From contig DATKZI010000012.1 in the NCBI GenBank assembly GCA_035528035.1, positions 1 to 64,000 of the forward strand: DNA of 64,000 nt, given 5' to 3'. The notes beneath the pieces are model-generated. The model saw only the letters and a program-made list of their open reading frames with translations, had not been told where the DNA came from and made no database searches. A program made the translations under genes and the position numbers. Positions within the stretch are counted from its first letter, which is position 1, and each line of letters opens with the position of its first letter. Shown here piece by piece: positions 1-7,777 of the stretch. The DNA is from JABLTI01 sp035528035 (GTDB lineage: Archaea; Asgardarchaeota; Heimdallarchaeia; JABLTI01).

Positions 1-26
1 TCATACTTATTAGCTAGTGATCTACA

Positions 27-191
27 ATGGTTTGTATATTATGCAATAAAGAAATAAGCGAAGACCAAAATACGCTTGAGGTTTACACAACTGACAATCA
101 AACACTTACTGTTCACAAAGATTGCTATGAAGAATATGTTAAAAGCATGTCTATGTGCAGCAGTTGTTCAGGTTGTACCGGTTGTGGATGA
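27..191 (+). CDS. Small cysteine-rich protein (54 aa)
   Basis: I do not recognise a named family. The ATG at 27 follows an in-frame stop at 15-17, so the frame is complete. The protein opens with a CxxC pair (residues 3-6), has a His-Lys-Asp-Cys group in the middle, and ends in a cluster CSSCSGCTGCG with four cysteines in its last ten residues. The first part resembles half of a treble-clef zinc knuckle, and the tail could bind zinc, an iron-sulfur cluster or a thiophilic metal. No signal peptide is visible, so it should be cytosolic. It stands alone about 200 bases before the roadblock-like gene. Function is unknown; the clean frame and clustered Cys codons support it being real. Confidence 0.6.
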   Translation: MVCILCNKEISEDQNTLEVYTTDNQTLTVHKDCYEEYVKSMSMCSSCSGCTGCG

Positions 192-317
192 TCGAGTTAC
201 TACCTAGCCTATATGGTTCTATGGGATTAGTATTCGATTGAAAAAAATTCATTTTTTATTTTTCATTTTCTATTTTAAAATAAGTTTATAATAGGTTTTT
301 AGTCGAATGGGAAAAGT

Positions 318-327
318 AATATATAGA
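318..327 (+). promoter_or_regulatory. Candidate TATA box before the roadblock-like gene
   Basis: The sequence taatatatag lies about 73 bases before the TTG start at 400 and is preceded by an A-rich stretch that could act as a BRE. It is the best TATA-like element in the 208-base gap 192-399, in which I see no other gene. The inferred leader would be roughly 45 bases long. Confidence 0.35.
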
Positions 328-399
328 AATCCTTTTGTTTAAATTAAATAATTCTAGCTTTAGGATTAAACACAATGGATATTTCGAGAGGAATGAATC

Positions 400-783
400 T
401 TGAGTCAATCTATAGATGTACGATTTGAAAAAGAGTGTAATGTTTTACATGCCTTAAATCCTGGCGTAGAATCAGTTATAGTTATAGAATCTTCTGGTCT
501 ATTAGTTCTTAAGTGGTCTTCAATAAAAGTTGATACAGAATTTACTAGTTCTTATGTAAGAGAATTCGTCTCTTTAGTTAAAATGACAACTAATCATTAT
601 CAAATAGGTGATCCTGTAGGGGTCATGCTTGAAGGTGTGCAAGGATTCTTCTTAGTATTTAAAACTAAAAGTAATAATTCCATTGTTATTCTAATAAAAG
701 AAGCAACAGATAGATCCACCCTTCGTTACCGTCTAATGAAAGATTTCGCTGTAAGAGTTGAATCTATTTTAGATAGTTTCTAA
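400..783 (+). CDS. Roadblock/LC7-like domain protein
   Basis: This 127-residue protein has the single-domain size and alternating helix/strand pattern of roadblock/LC7 proteins: an N-terminal helix, a VESVIVIESSGLLV strand pair (the place of the usual 'G..G.v.as..G' segment), a long helix, then the strands VMLEGVQGFFLVFKT and SIVILIKE, and a final helix. In Asgard archaea and some bacteria such proteins pair with Ras-like GTPases as regulators or scaffolds, and a GTPase is encoded at 16.7 kb here. Start is TTG at 400 with GAGAGG at 386-391 as the ribosome site; the ATG at 393 is out of frame. The assignment rests on fold-level resemblance only. Confidence 0.55.
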   Translation: MSQSIDVRFEKECNVLHALNPGVESVIVIESSGLLVLKWSSIKVDTEFTSSYVREFVSLVKMTTNHYQIGDPVGVMLEGVQGFFLVFKTKSNNSIVILIKEATDRSTLRYRLMKDFAVRVESILDSF

Positions 784-886
784 TTTTCTTCTTTTCCAAA
801 TTTTTATTCGGAAATACCAAATAAGGATAGTTATTTATAAGTAACAAGAAATTCAAGTAATGTTGAAGATTTGTAGGTAATTAACA

Positions 887-1990
887 GTGAATATTAAATC
901 TCGTAAATATATTAATGGATTTGTAACTTTAATTCCAGAAACAATTGATGATTTATATGTACTTTATAATGTAATACTTCCTGGGGATTTAGTAAAATCT
1001 AGAACATTACGAAGGGTAAGATTAGGTGATGATGAGAGTCGTGCTGACAAGGGCGATAGGGTTCCAATGATTTTAACTCTTGAAGTTGAAGAAGTTAAAT
1101 TTCATGAATTTGCAAACCGATTAAGAATTAAAGGCAAAATAACTGAAGGTCCAGATGATTTGATTTCTTATGGTACCTATCATACTTTCAATATTGAAAT
1201 TGGTACCATGTTAACAATCTACAAAGAATCTTGGTCTAAAACGGAAATAAATCGTATTGAAGATGCTGTGAAAAAATCCAGCTCAGCAAAAGTTCTTATT
1301 GTCGCAATTGATGATAACGAAGCTACCTTAGCAGCTGTGAGCGCTTTTTCAACTAATATTATAGTTCATTTTAAAGAAAGAATTCCTAAAAAAGCTGGTG
1401 GTAAAGAAAAAATACGAACAGAAATGATTGCCAAATTTTACGCTAAAGTTACTTTTGCTATAGAGGATGCCTATACTAACCAATTTCAAGATACTAAATC
1501 AATGGTACTAGCAGGACCAGGATTCACAAAGGATTATTATTATCAATACCTAAAGAACAGAAAAAATGAAAACAAAATTCCTTTAGATAAGATTATAATG
1601 GAAACTGCTAGTTGTGGCGGTCCTAGTGCCATTAGTGAAATATTAAGTAAAAATATCCTTGGAAAAATAATGGAAGAAGAACAAGCAAATCTTGATGCTG
1701 TTTATTTAGAAGAATTTATGACCAGGATAGGAAAAAATACCCGAACTGTTGCTTATGGGACAGATGCTATTAAACAAGCAGTTGAATTCGGTGCTGTAGA
1801 AACTCTTCTCATGGTTGACAATCAACTTCGATTGAAAGAAAAAGAAAAGAGAAAAGCATTAGATGATCTACTAAGTCAAGTTCAAAAGAATGGTGGAAAG
1901 ATAGTTATTATGAGTGAGAACCATCCAGCGGGAAAACAAGTAGAGAAATTTGGTGGAAAAATAGCCCTCTTACGATTTCCAATAAATTGA
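887..1990 (+). CDS. pelA: Pelota, mRNA surveillance and ribosome rescue factor
   Basis: Archaeal Pelota (Dom34) binds the empty A site of stalled ribosomes and, with aIF1A/ABCE1-type partners, splits them. At 367 residues it has the family length. The N-terminal Sm-like domain carries the typical segment DLYVLYNVILPGDLVKSRT near residues 23-41. The central eRF1-like domain contains VLIVAIDDNEATLA and the C-terminal one VETLLMVDNQL followed by GGKIVIMSENHPAGKQ. As expected for Pelota, there is no GGQ peptide-release motif. Start is GTG at 887 after AGGT at 875-878. It lies alone, convergent with the radical SAM gene, whose end is only 4 bases away. Confidence 0.93.
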   Translation: MNIKSRKYINGFVTLIPETIDDLYVLYNVILPGDLVKSRTLRRVRLGDDESRADKGDRVPMILTLEVEEVKFHEFANRLRIKGKITEGPDDLISYGTYHTFNIEIGTMLTIYKESWSKTEINRIEDAVKKSSSAKVLIVAIDDNEATLAAVSAFSTNIIVHFKERIPKKAGGKEKIRTEMIAKFYAKVTFAIEDAYTNQFQDTKSMVLAGPGFTKDYYYQYLKNRKNENKIPLDKIIMETASCGGPSAISEILSKNILGKIMEEEQANLDAVYLEEFMTRIGKNTRTVAYGTDAIKQAVEFGAVETLLMVDNQLRLKEKEKRKALDDLLSQVQKNGGKIVIMSENHPAGKQVEKFGGKIALLRFPIN

Positions 1991-1994
1991 TTTG

Positions 1995-3335
1995 CTAAGT
2001 AGGGACAGCAAAAAAGATATTATGACGATTTCTAACTATACGAAGTTTTACTTTTTTACCAATAGAAAGATTACCCGCATTAGATACGTGAATTAGCCGA
2101 TTTTTAGCTTGTGCAATAACTTCATCTTCTAGTCGTCCCTGAAGAACAATTTCTCCAACAACTATTTCATTTATTTTCATTGGATTTGACAGCATTTTTG
2201 ACTTCTGTGTTTTAAACATATGTTGTTTCAAAACCAAATTTTTCATATTATAGCTATTTTCGAATGAACGTAATTGATCATAAAATTCATTGAAACTTTT
2301 CTGTTTAATTCCTTTGATATTTCTACCTTCATTATGAACTAAATAATTCTGGATACCCATAGTAGGATAACGCTTTTCTTTTGAATTGATTTTAACAGAA
2401 AATTTAATTATTTTTTCGATTTCATCGTCATTCACTCCTAGAATCCAAATTGGTGCCAGTAATAATGAAATCCCCGAATTTACTATATATTCAGCTAATC
2501 CTAAAATTCTCTCAAGATGATAATCCCCTCTACCAGCAAGATGTTTGCCTAATTTTAAGTCAATAGCATTTATTGACAAATTAATTCTTGATAAATTTAC
2601 TTCTGCTAATTCATCAATTAATTTTTCAGTTAGAAACCAACCATTTGTTTGTATCGAAATGATTTTGGTAGAATTGTTCAACCAAAGTTTTTGTACAAGC
2701 TCTGGCAAGTAGGGATAAGCCATAGGTTCACCTTGACCATCTAAATGAGCTTCAGCTTCCTTCAAACCCTTTTCTTTTACAACATAATTATAGCTATTAA
2801 CCAGATAATCACTATCAACAATAAAATCCCTTAATTTTGATTTTGAAGTAGGTCCTTCATCTACAGAACAAAATGGACAGTTCAATGGACATCCAGTAAT
2901 TGATCGCAATTGAAGCAAACTTGTCCCTCTATCTATTACCCCAAAATACATCGAACCTATCAAAGGTATTCCAAAATAATTATTTGGTATATATGTAAGA
3001 GGTTTATTTGTAGTATTATTTTTTAATTTCAATGGAAGTTCTGTTGAAATTATTTGCTGCAGAAGAATTTTAATTTCATCAATATTTGTTATTGATTCAA
3101 GCTGAAAATTAATTATAACTGATCCATTTAATTGTGTTGAGAAATTAATCTGGTTATTGACTATTGGGAATTTTTTTAGTAAATCCAATTCTAAACTAGC
3201 TAAAGGTATTTCGCTTGACATAACACCTTTTGATATTAGAAGACTATTTTTATCTGACGATATTTTCAAATCAAAAGGTATCAATTCCTGAAGATTAATT
3301 GCAATATCATTTTTTAATTCAGATATATTTGTCAA
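1995..3335 (-). CDS. Radical SAM protein with C-terminal TRAM domain (COG2100-like)
   Basis: A cytosolic radical SAM enzyme of 446 residues. The 4Fe-4S motif CPLNCPFC (Cx3Cx2C) lies near residue 149, unusually far in, after an N-terminal domain of about 115 residues with no recognised fold. A glycine-rich segment (HLDGQGEPMAYP) and a strand ISIQTNGW follow in the barrel. The last ~60 residues (from GEIVLQGRLEDEVIAQ) look like a TRAM-type beta-barrel, which in MiaB and RumA relatives binds RNA, so an RNA substrate is plausible. The layout matches archaeal COG2100 proteins, whose reaction is not known to me. Start is TTG at 3335. It is convergent with pelA and shares no operon. Confidence 0.75.
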   Translation of the reverse strand: MTNISELKNDIAINLQELIPFDLKISSDKNSLLISKGVMSSEIPLASLELDLLKKFPIVNNQINFSTQLNGSVIINFQLESITNIDEIKILLQQIISTELPLKLKNNTTNKPLTYIPNNYFGIPLIGSMYFGVIDRGTSLLQLRSITGCPLNCPFCSVDEGPTSKSKLRDFIVDSDYLVNSYNYVVKEKGLKEAEAHLDGQGEPMAYPYLPELVQKLWLNNSTKIISIQTNGWFLTEKLIDELAEVNLSRINLSINAIDLKLGKHLAGRGDYHLERILGLAEYIVNSGISLLLAPIWILGVNDDEIEKIIKFSVKINSKEKRYPTMGIQNYLVHNEGRNIKGIKQKSFNEFYDQLRSFENSYNMKNLVLKQHMFKTQKSKMLSNPMKINEIVVGEIVLQGRLEDEVIAQAKNRLIHVSNAGNLSIGKKVKLRIVRNRHNIFFAVPT

Positions 3336-3448
3336 GTCGACTCACGCACTAAATTAATCTATCCTCATAAATGAATTTATCTAGAACATTGACCTTACCT
3401 TATTTTAAAAAAATGTAAAATCTAGAATAAAAAATAGTAATATAATGA

Positions 3449-3934
3449 TTATACTCTTGGTCTGGATTTCATCCAAAAGAATCTAACATATTCCAATATT
3501 TTAAAGAAATCCTCTTTTTGAGTGACAGAGACTAAACTAATATCATGTTCCTCAGGATCATAGGTCACAATAATATCCATTGTTTCCCCTTTATACTCAA
3601 TATTTACTACAGCTTGAATTTCTTCCACTGTGAGTAATTTAGAAACTTGATAGATTTTACTGATAGCATTTAAAAGGCGCATAAATGAATCGCCTGTATC
3701 CATTTGCTCAAGAACAATTGTTTGATTAACATATAAGCCGTCATCTAAAGCTGAATCAAAATTCTTGGTTAATTCTTCTTTCAGTGTATCAGGTAATGGA
3801 GGTAAATCAATTTGTATAAATTGAACTGTTCCTATACTATTTAATCGCTGCAAACCTTCAGTTATTCGATAAATTATTCTTTCGGTTTCAGCATCCAATT
3901 CTTTTTCGGAAATGGCTTTATCTACTTCAGACAA
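3449..3934 (-). CDS. Conserved-looking protein of unknown function (161 aa)
   Basis: I do not recognise this family. The protein is acidic, has no membrane segment and no cysteines, and appears to be alpha/beta: a charged N-terminal helix, a strand TVQFIQIDLPP, then helices, and two strands near the C-terminus (MDIIVTYDPEEHDISLVSVT), ending in an Arg-rich tail (WMKSRPRV). Start is TTG at 3934 with a strong GGAGG about seven bases upstream. It is monocistronic, with about 110 bases separating it from the radical SAM gene downstream. Confidence 0.6.
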   Translation of the reverse strand: MSEVDKAISEKELDAETERIIYRITEGLQRLNSIGTVQFIQIDLPPLPDTLKEELTKNFDSALDDGLYVNQTIVLEQMDTGDSFMRLLNAISKIYQVSKLLTVEEIQAVVNIEYKGETMDIIVTYDPEEHDISLVSVTQKEDFFKILEYVRFFWMKSRPRV

Positions 3935-4321
3935 TTTTTTTCCTCCAGTATTATAATTTCTGTTTAAATTTAACCTTTAAATATAGCTGTAGCTTATTTT
4001 ATATTAAAATTACCATTAACCTAAGAGCTATATATTGTATTATGTTAAAGGGTTATTTAAGCTATCTTATACTCTTAGCTAATAAAAATAGTATAGTGTT
4101 TATCTATTAGCTATCTTTTGAAAAAAATAAACTCTCATTTGATATTAAAATTATTTTTTGGAAAGAAAATTAGGAAAAATGAGGGATAGATTTCTCATAA
4201 TCTTCTTATTATTCGATTTTTTAAGAAATTATTTCAAATCACACCGAAATTAATAAAAGACTAATAATTATAAATTTCAATTCTAATTATTTAGATTAGT
4301 ATAAATCTGAAGGTACGTAAG
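3935..4321. other. 387-base intergenic region between divergent genes
   Basis: A very AT-rich stretch between the 161-residue protein (minus) and isocitrate dehydrogenase (plus). I see no open frame of interest. Several copies of an AGCTAT-like word (for example agctatctta near 4060 and agctatcttt near 4110) are present, but irregularly spaced, so I do not call an operator. Both divergent promoters must lie here. Confidence 0.5.
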
Positions 4322-5383
4322 ATGGGAAAAAAATATAAAATTGCTTTTATGCCCGGTGATGGGATCGGTAAAGATGTCTTAGAAGCAACCAAAATGGTTA
4401 TTGATGAAGGTACTGATTTTCAAGCTGAATTCATCCCAGGTGATATTGGATGGGAATTCTGGGAAAAGGAAGGAGATGCTTTACCAGATAGAACAGTTAA
4501 AATGTTGAAAGAAACTGATGCTGCTTTATTTGGAGCTATAACTTCTAAAGCCAATGTTCCAGGATATAAATCACCCATTGTTAGGTTAAGACAAACCTTT
4601 AACCTATACAGCAATATGCGTCCATGTAAATCTTATGAAGGTAATCCTCTAAATTATCGTGATGATATTGATATTGTTGTTTTTAGAGAAAATACTGAAG
4701 GACTTTATTCTGGAATTGAATATTATGATCTTACAGAATTACAATCAATTGAAGCATTCAAGAAATATGATCCAAAGAAAACAACAGTTTCGTGTCGAGT
4801 TTTTACCGAAGATGGTTGCAGAAGAATTATAAAAAGAGGATTTGAATTTGCTAAAGAGTATAATTATCCAACTGTTACTTTAGTACATAAAGCTAATGTT
4901 ATTCGAGCTACAGATGGTATGTTTCTAAAAGTAGCTGAGGAAGTAGCAAAAGATTATCCTCAAATTGAAGTTTGGAAAGAAAATGTTGATGCAATGTGCA
5001 TGCAACTAATAAAGAATCCTCAGAAATATGGAGTAATTGTTACAACAAACATGTTTGGTGATATTATTTCAGACCTAACTGCTCAACTTGTTGGTGGATT
5101 AGGATTTGCTTCATCAGCATCAACATCAGACACATATGGTTTATTTGAACCAACACATGGTAGTGCACCTAAGTATGCTGGTCAATATAAAGTAAATCCA
5201 ATAGCTGCAATTCTTTCAGCTAAATTAATGTTCGACTGGTTAGGTGAAAAAGAATTAGGTAAGAAAGTCGAAAACGCTATAATTCAAAATATAAAAGAAG
5301 GTAAAGTTAAAACCTATGATATGAGTGGAACTTCATCTACTTTAGAAGTAGCTAAAGATATTATACGAATCCTAAACAAGTAA
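4322..5383 (+). CDS. Isocitrate dehydrogenase-type beta-decarboxylating dehydrogenase, NADP signature
   Basis: Member of the isocitrate/isopropylmalate dehydrogenase family (353 residues, full length for the short archaeal form). It should oxidise and decarboxylate isocitrate to 2-oxoglutarate. Ser84 and Arg90 have the SxxxxxR spacing that binds isocitrate in E. coli Icd, with MRP at 99-101. NTEGLYSG and the VHKANV lysine (about residue 190) supply the catalytic Tyr/Lys pair. The cofactor segment HGSAPKYAGQYKVNP has Lys-Tyr (284-285), the pair that recognises the NADP 2'-phosphate in E. coli Icd, whereas NAD enzymes have Asp there. Homoisocitrate or isopropylmalate dehydrogenase remain possible but fit less well. 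Monocistronic, ending in a strong hairpin. Confidence 0.82.
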   Translation: MGKKYKIAFMPGDGIGKDVLEATKMVIDEGTDFQAEFIPGDIGWEFWEKEGDALPDRTVKMLKETDAALFGAITSKANVPGYKSPIVRLRQTFNLYSNMRPCKSYEGNPLNYRDDIDIVVFRENTEGLYSGIEYYDLTELQSIEAFKKYDPKKTTVSCRVFTEDGCRRIIKRGFEFAKEYNYPTVTLVHKANVIRATDGMFLKVAEEVAKDYPQIEVWKENVDAMCMQLIKNPQKYGVIVTTNMFGDIISDLTAQLVGGLGFASSASTSDTYGLFEPTHGSAPKYAGQYKVNPIAAILSAKLMFDWLGEKELGKKVENAIIQNIKEGKVKTYDMSGTSSTLEVAKDIIRILNK

Positions 5384-5406
5384 AGCTTTTTGAGCTTTAC
5401 TTGTTT
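5374..5406 (+). terminator. Hairpin terminator after isocitrate dehydrogenase
   Basis: A perfect 14-bp inverted repeat (5374-5387 with 5393-5406) and a 5-base loop overlap the stop codon and are followed by a T-rich tail to about 5418. This looks like an intrinsic-style terminator. Confidence 0.75.
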
Positions 5407-5500
5407 ATTTTATTTTTTAAGTGCAAATAATCCTGGAAACGAGATAAAGGCAAATTTTATAAATAAAACATTATGTTTCTTCTCGTGCTCAAAGCAAGAT

Positions 5501-5508
5501 TTTTATAT
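5501..5508 (+). promoter_or_regulatory. TATA box of the eL21 gene
   Basis: The sequence ttttatat sits 46 bases before the ATG at 5554, preceded by a purine-rich AAGCAAGA that could serve as BRE. It probably drives eL21, rpo4 and perhaps DUF655. Confidence 0.5.
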
Positions 5509-5553
5509 GCATGCTTAAAGCATTGACAGTAAAAACAAAGCGTGTGATGAACT

Positions 5554-5844
5554 ATGCCAAATTCCAAAGGATTTAAACACAGTACAAGAAAACTACTCAA
5601 AAAATCTCCACGTAAAAGAGGTTTACAATCATTAGGGAGATTGCTTGTAAAATATAATGTTGGAGATCAAGTGGTCATCAAAATTGATGCAGCAATACAA
5701 AAAGGTATGCCTCACAGACGCTATCATGGTAAATTTGGTGTTATTACAGAAGTCCGTGGAAGAGCTTATGTTATTAAAATAAAAACAGGCGATGTCTACA
5801 AACAGATAATTGCTAGACCAGAACATGTTTATATTACCAAATAA
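5554..5844 (+). CDS. rpl21e: Ribosomal protein eL21
   Basis: Large-subunit ribosomal protein shared by archaea and eukaryotes, full length at 96 residues. Diagnostic stretches are the basic N-terminus (SKGFKHSTRKLLKKSPRKRG), the VGDQVVIKID strand, GMPHRRYHGKFGVI and the end IIARPEHVYI. It leads the usual archaeal group eL21-Rpo4-DUF655; Rpo4 starts 48 bases downstream. In many archaea the rRNA dimethylase KsgA follows DUF655, but here a TrmY-like gene on the other strand takes that place. Confidence 0.97.
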   Translation: MPNSKGFKHSTRKLLKKSPRKRGLQSLGRLLVKYNVGDQVVIKIDAAIQKGMPHRRYHGKFGVITEVRGRAYVIKIKTGDVYKQIIARPEHVYITK

Positions 5845-5891
5845 CATAAATAGGCTTTAGAATTATATTAGTTTATACAGGTGTAAAGGTA

Positions 5892-6218
5892 ATGCCAAAA
5901 CAAATTATAAATAAAGAATCCGTTTCACTCCCTGAAGTTGTAGCTATATTCAATAAAAGGAAGAAAAATGGTGAATTAAATTATCTTCAAAGAATAGCAT
6001 TAGAGCATGCGCAAAAATCTTCAGAAATAACTGGTAAGCAAGCAAGAATTTTAATTAAGAAAATGATGACTGAATTCGAGCTTAATGAAAAAATTGCTAT
6101 AAATATCATTAACTTTATGCCTGAAACACTTGATGAACTAAGAATCTTCCTCCAGGATGCTTCTCGTGTATTTACAAAAGAAGAAGTAGAAAAAATGTTG
6201 AACTTATTGAGAGAGTAA
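5892..6218 (+). CDS. rpo4: RNA polymerase subunit Rpo4 (RpoF)
   Basis: Archaeal counterpart of eukaryotic Rpb4, which forms the polymerase stalk with Rpo7. At 108 residues it is of family size and all helical. The helix pair NYLQRIALEHAQKSSEITG and the C-terminal helix-turn-helix-like part (INFMPETLDELRIFL ... FTKEEVEKML) match the family. The partner rpo7 is at 9461 rather than adjacent. Start is ATG at 5892, preceded by AGGTGTAAAGGT. Confidence 0.93.
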   Translation: MPKQIINKESVSLPEVVAIFNKRKKNGELNYLQRIALEHAQKSSEITGKQARILIKKMMTEFELNEKIAINIINFMPETLDELRIFLQDASRVFTKEEVEKMLNLLRE

Positions 6219-6389
6219 GAAAAACAGACTATTATTTAAATCTAAAAGTCATCTCTTTTTCCTTACACTAAAGAATATTTTAAATTAGATAAGTCTTTAA
6301 AGTAAAGTGAATCTATATAAAATCAAAAAAAATACAATTTAAATAAAGAACTGTATTATAATAGGACAAAATTAAAAGAGTGGTCAAAA

Positions 6390-7067
6390 ATGTCCCAAGG
6401 ACCTCAATATAATAAAAATCGCTCTTACAGCCAAAATAACCCAAGTCAACAACAGAATAATCGCCCAGTAGATACTAACAGACAAGATTCTGGTAGTTTA
6501 GCAGATAAACAAAGAAAATATGAAGAATATGCTTGGACCTTGGCTTACCTTTCAGAAGGAAGTCCTACTGATCCCAATCCATTCTCCCAAAGAGAACCTG
6601 TAATTCAAGCAGTTGGTGAGATTTGGTTCACACTACTCGAGCTAACACCTAGAAGAGGTGTAGATGTAAAACCAATAATGAGAATTGGTATTGGCAAAGA
6701 TAATAGAGCAGTAATAACCAGAATCAAACGTCGTATAGGTTTTGAAGATTTATCTCCTACTTCGGAATTAGTTTTAGAAGATTGTATAGCTGAAATTGTA
6801 AATAATCAAGAATTTAGATTTGTAAATTGGTTCAATAAAGCATCTTTAGTAACATCAAGAATGCATGCTTTCAAATTATTACCAGGAATTGGAACTACTC
6901 ATTTAGATAATCTACTATTTGAACGTAATCGAGTTAATTTCACCTCATTTGAGGACATTAGTAAACGAACCAAAGTATCGGATCCTAAGAAATTGATAGT
7001 AGCGAGAATAATAAAAGAATTAACAATTACTGATGAAAAATATCGTCTTTTCACTCGTAAACCTTAA
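6390..7067 (+). CDS. DUF655 protein, predicted nucleic acid-binding
   Basis: Archaeal DUF655 family (COG1491): an OB-fold-like core (GEIWFTLLELTPRRG at about 70-85) followed by a helix-hairpin-helix (LLPGIGTTHLDNLLFERN at about 165-182). It almost always neighbours eL21 and Rpo4, as here, which suggests a role in RNA or ribosome metabolism, though no reaction is established. The first ~30 residues (rich in Gln, Asn, Ser and Arg) form a low-complexity disordered extension. A 171-base gap separates it from rpo4, so it may have its own promoter. Confidence 0.88.
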   Translation: MSQGPQYNKNRSYSQNNPSQQQNNRPVDTNRQDSGSLADKQRKYEEYAWTLAYLSEGSPTDPNPFSQREPVIQAVGEIWFTLLELTPRRGVDVKPIMRIGIGKDNRAVITRIKRRIGFEDLSPTSELVLEDCIAEIVNNQEFRFVNWFNKASLVTSRMHAFKLLPGIGTTHLDNLLFERNRVNFTSFEDISKRTKVSDPKKLIVARIIKELTITDEKYRLFTRKP

Positions 7068-7733
7068 TTAATTATTTTTTTCAGTTTTATCTAATATTAG
7101 ATTTATAATTGTAAGAATATTTGGTATAGGAATTTTATTTACCAAATTTATTTTTACAGAATTCTTTTCAGGAAATATAGGTTCGAATGTTTGTAATGCA
7201 GAAAAATCTTTTAACAATGAAAATACATAAAATGTTTTTGTGTGATCATTAGAATTATTGTTTGTAATTAACTCATCAAATTTCTGTAAGGTCATTTGTT
7301 GAGATTCAAAATTCTTATCGCACTCGATAAAAATAAAATGCATATTTTCTTTAAGACCAATAAAAGGCAAGTTTGTTAATTTTACAAATAAGCCCGGATT
7401 AGGTTCAAACCACTTTTCTATTGTTTGTTTTTCATCTACTAGTAATTTTTCTTGTATGAATTTTTCAGCTTTTAAAAAGATTGAAGCTGAGCTTCGAAGT
7501 TCAGGTCCCAAATATCTAATTGATTCACTGGATATTTTAAACAGATGAGGTTTAGGTTTTAAAACAAAAATGAGTATAAGAATATCTTTCCTTAGTGAAT
7601 GTGATAAAAAAAGAGTATTGGTAATTATTCGAGCTAATTGTCCGATAATTGCTCGAACGTGTGGTTCTTTAACATTTAAATCATTTTTTTGGTAATCTAA
7701 ATCTGGTATAATAAAAAGAAAATTTCTTTTCAT
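7068..7733 (-). CDS. TrmY-like SPOUT methyltransferase homologue, degenerate C-terminus
   Basis: The N-terminal two thirds match TrmY, the archaeal tRNA pseudouridine-54 N1-methyltransferase: an N-terminal phosphate-binding strand (FLFIIPDLDY), then FLSHSLRKDILILIFV, followed by a KISSESIRYLGPELRSS segment. In TrmY the C-terminal third makes the SAM-binding trefoil knot with a GDHxG loop and ends in a Cys/His-containing strand. Here that part (FYVFSLLKDFSALQ and onward) lacks the GDH loop and shares only hydrophobic pattern. It may be an inactive or repurposed paralogue. ATG at 7733 is preferred over GTG at 7742 by spacing to TAGAG. It is convergent with DUF655, ending one base after it. Confidence 0.65.
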   Translation of the reverse strand: MKRNFLFIIPDLDYQKNDLNVKEPHVRAIIGQLARIITNTLFLSHSLRKDILILIFVLKPKPHLFKISSESIRYLGPELRSSASIFLKAEKFIQEKLLVDEKQTIEKWFEPNPGLFVKLTNLPFIGLKENMHFIFIECDKNFESQQMTLQKFDELITNNNSNDHTKTFYVFSLLKDFSALQTFEPIFPEKNSVKINLVNKIPIPNILTIINLILDKTEKNN

Positions 7734-7777
7734 ATAAAACACTCTAAATCTGTTATAAAAAAATAAAGAGAGATAAA

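Noticed and set aside
3935..4321. Array of AGCTAT-like repeats
   Set aside because: Copies are few, imperfect and irregularly spaced in very AT-rich DNA; not a CRISPR or iteron array.
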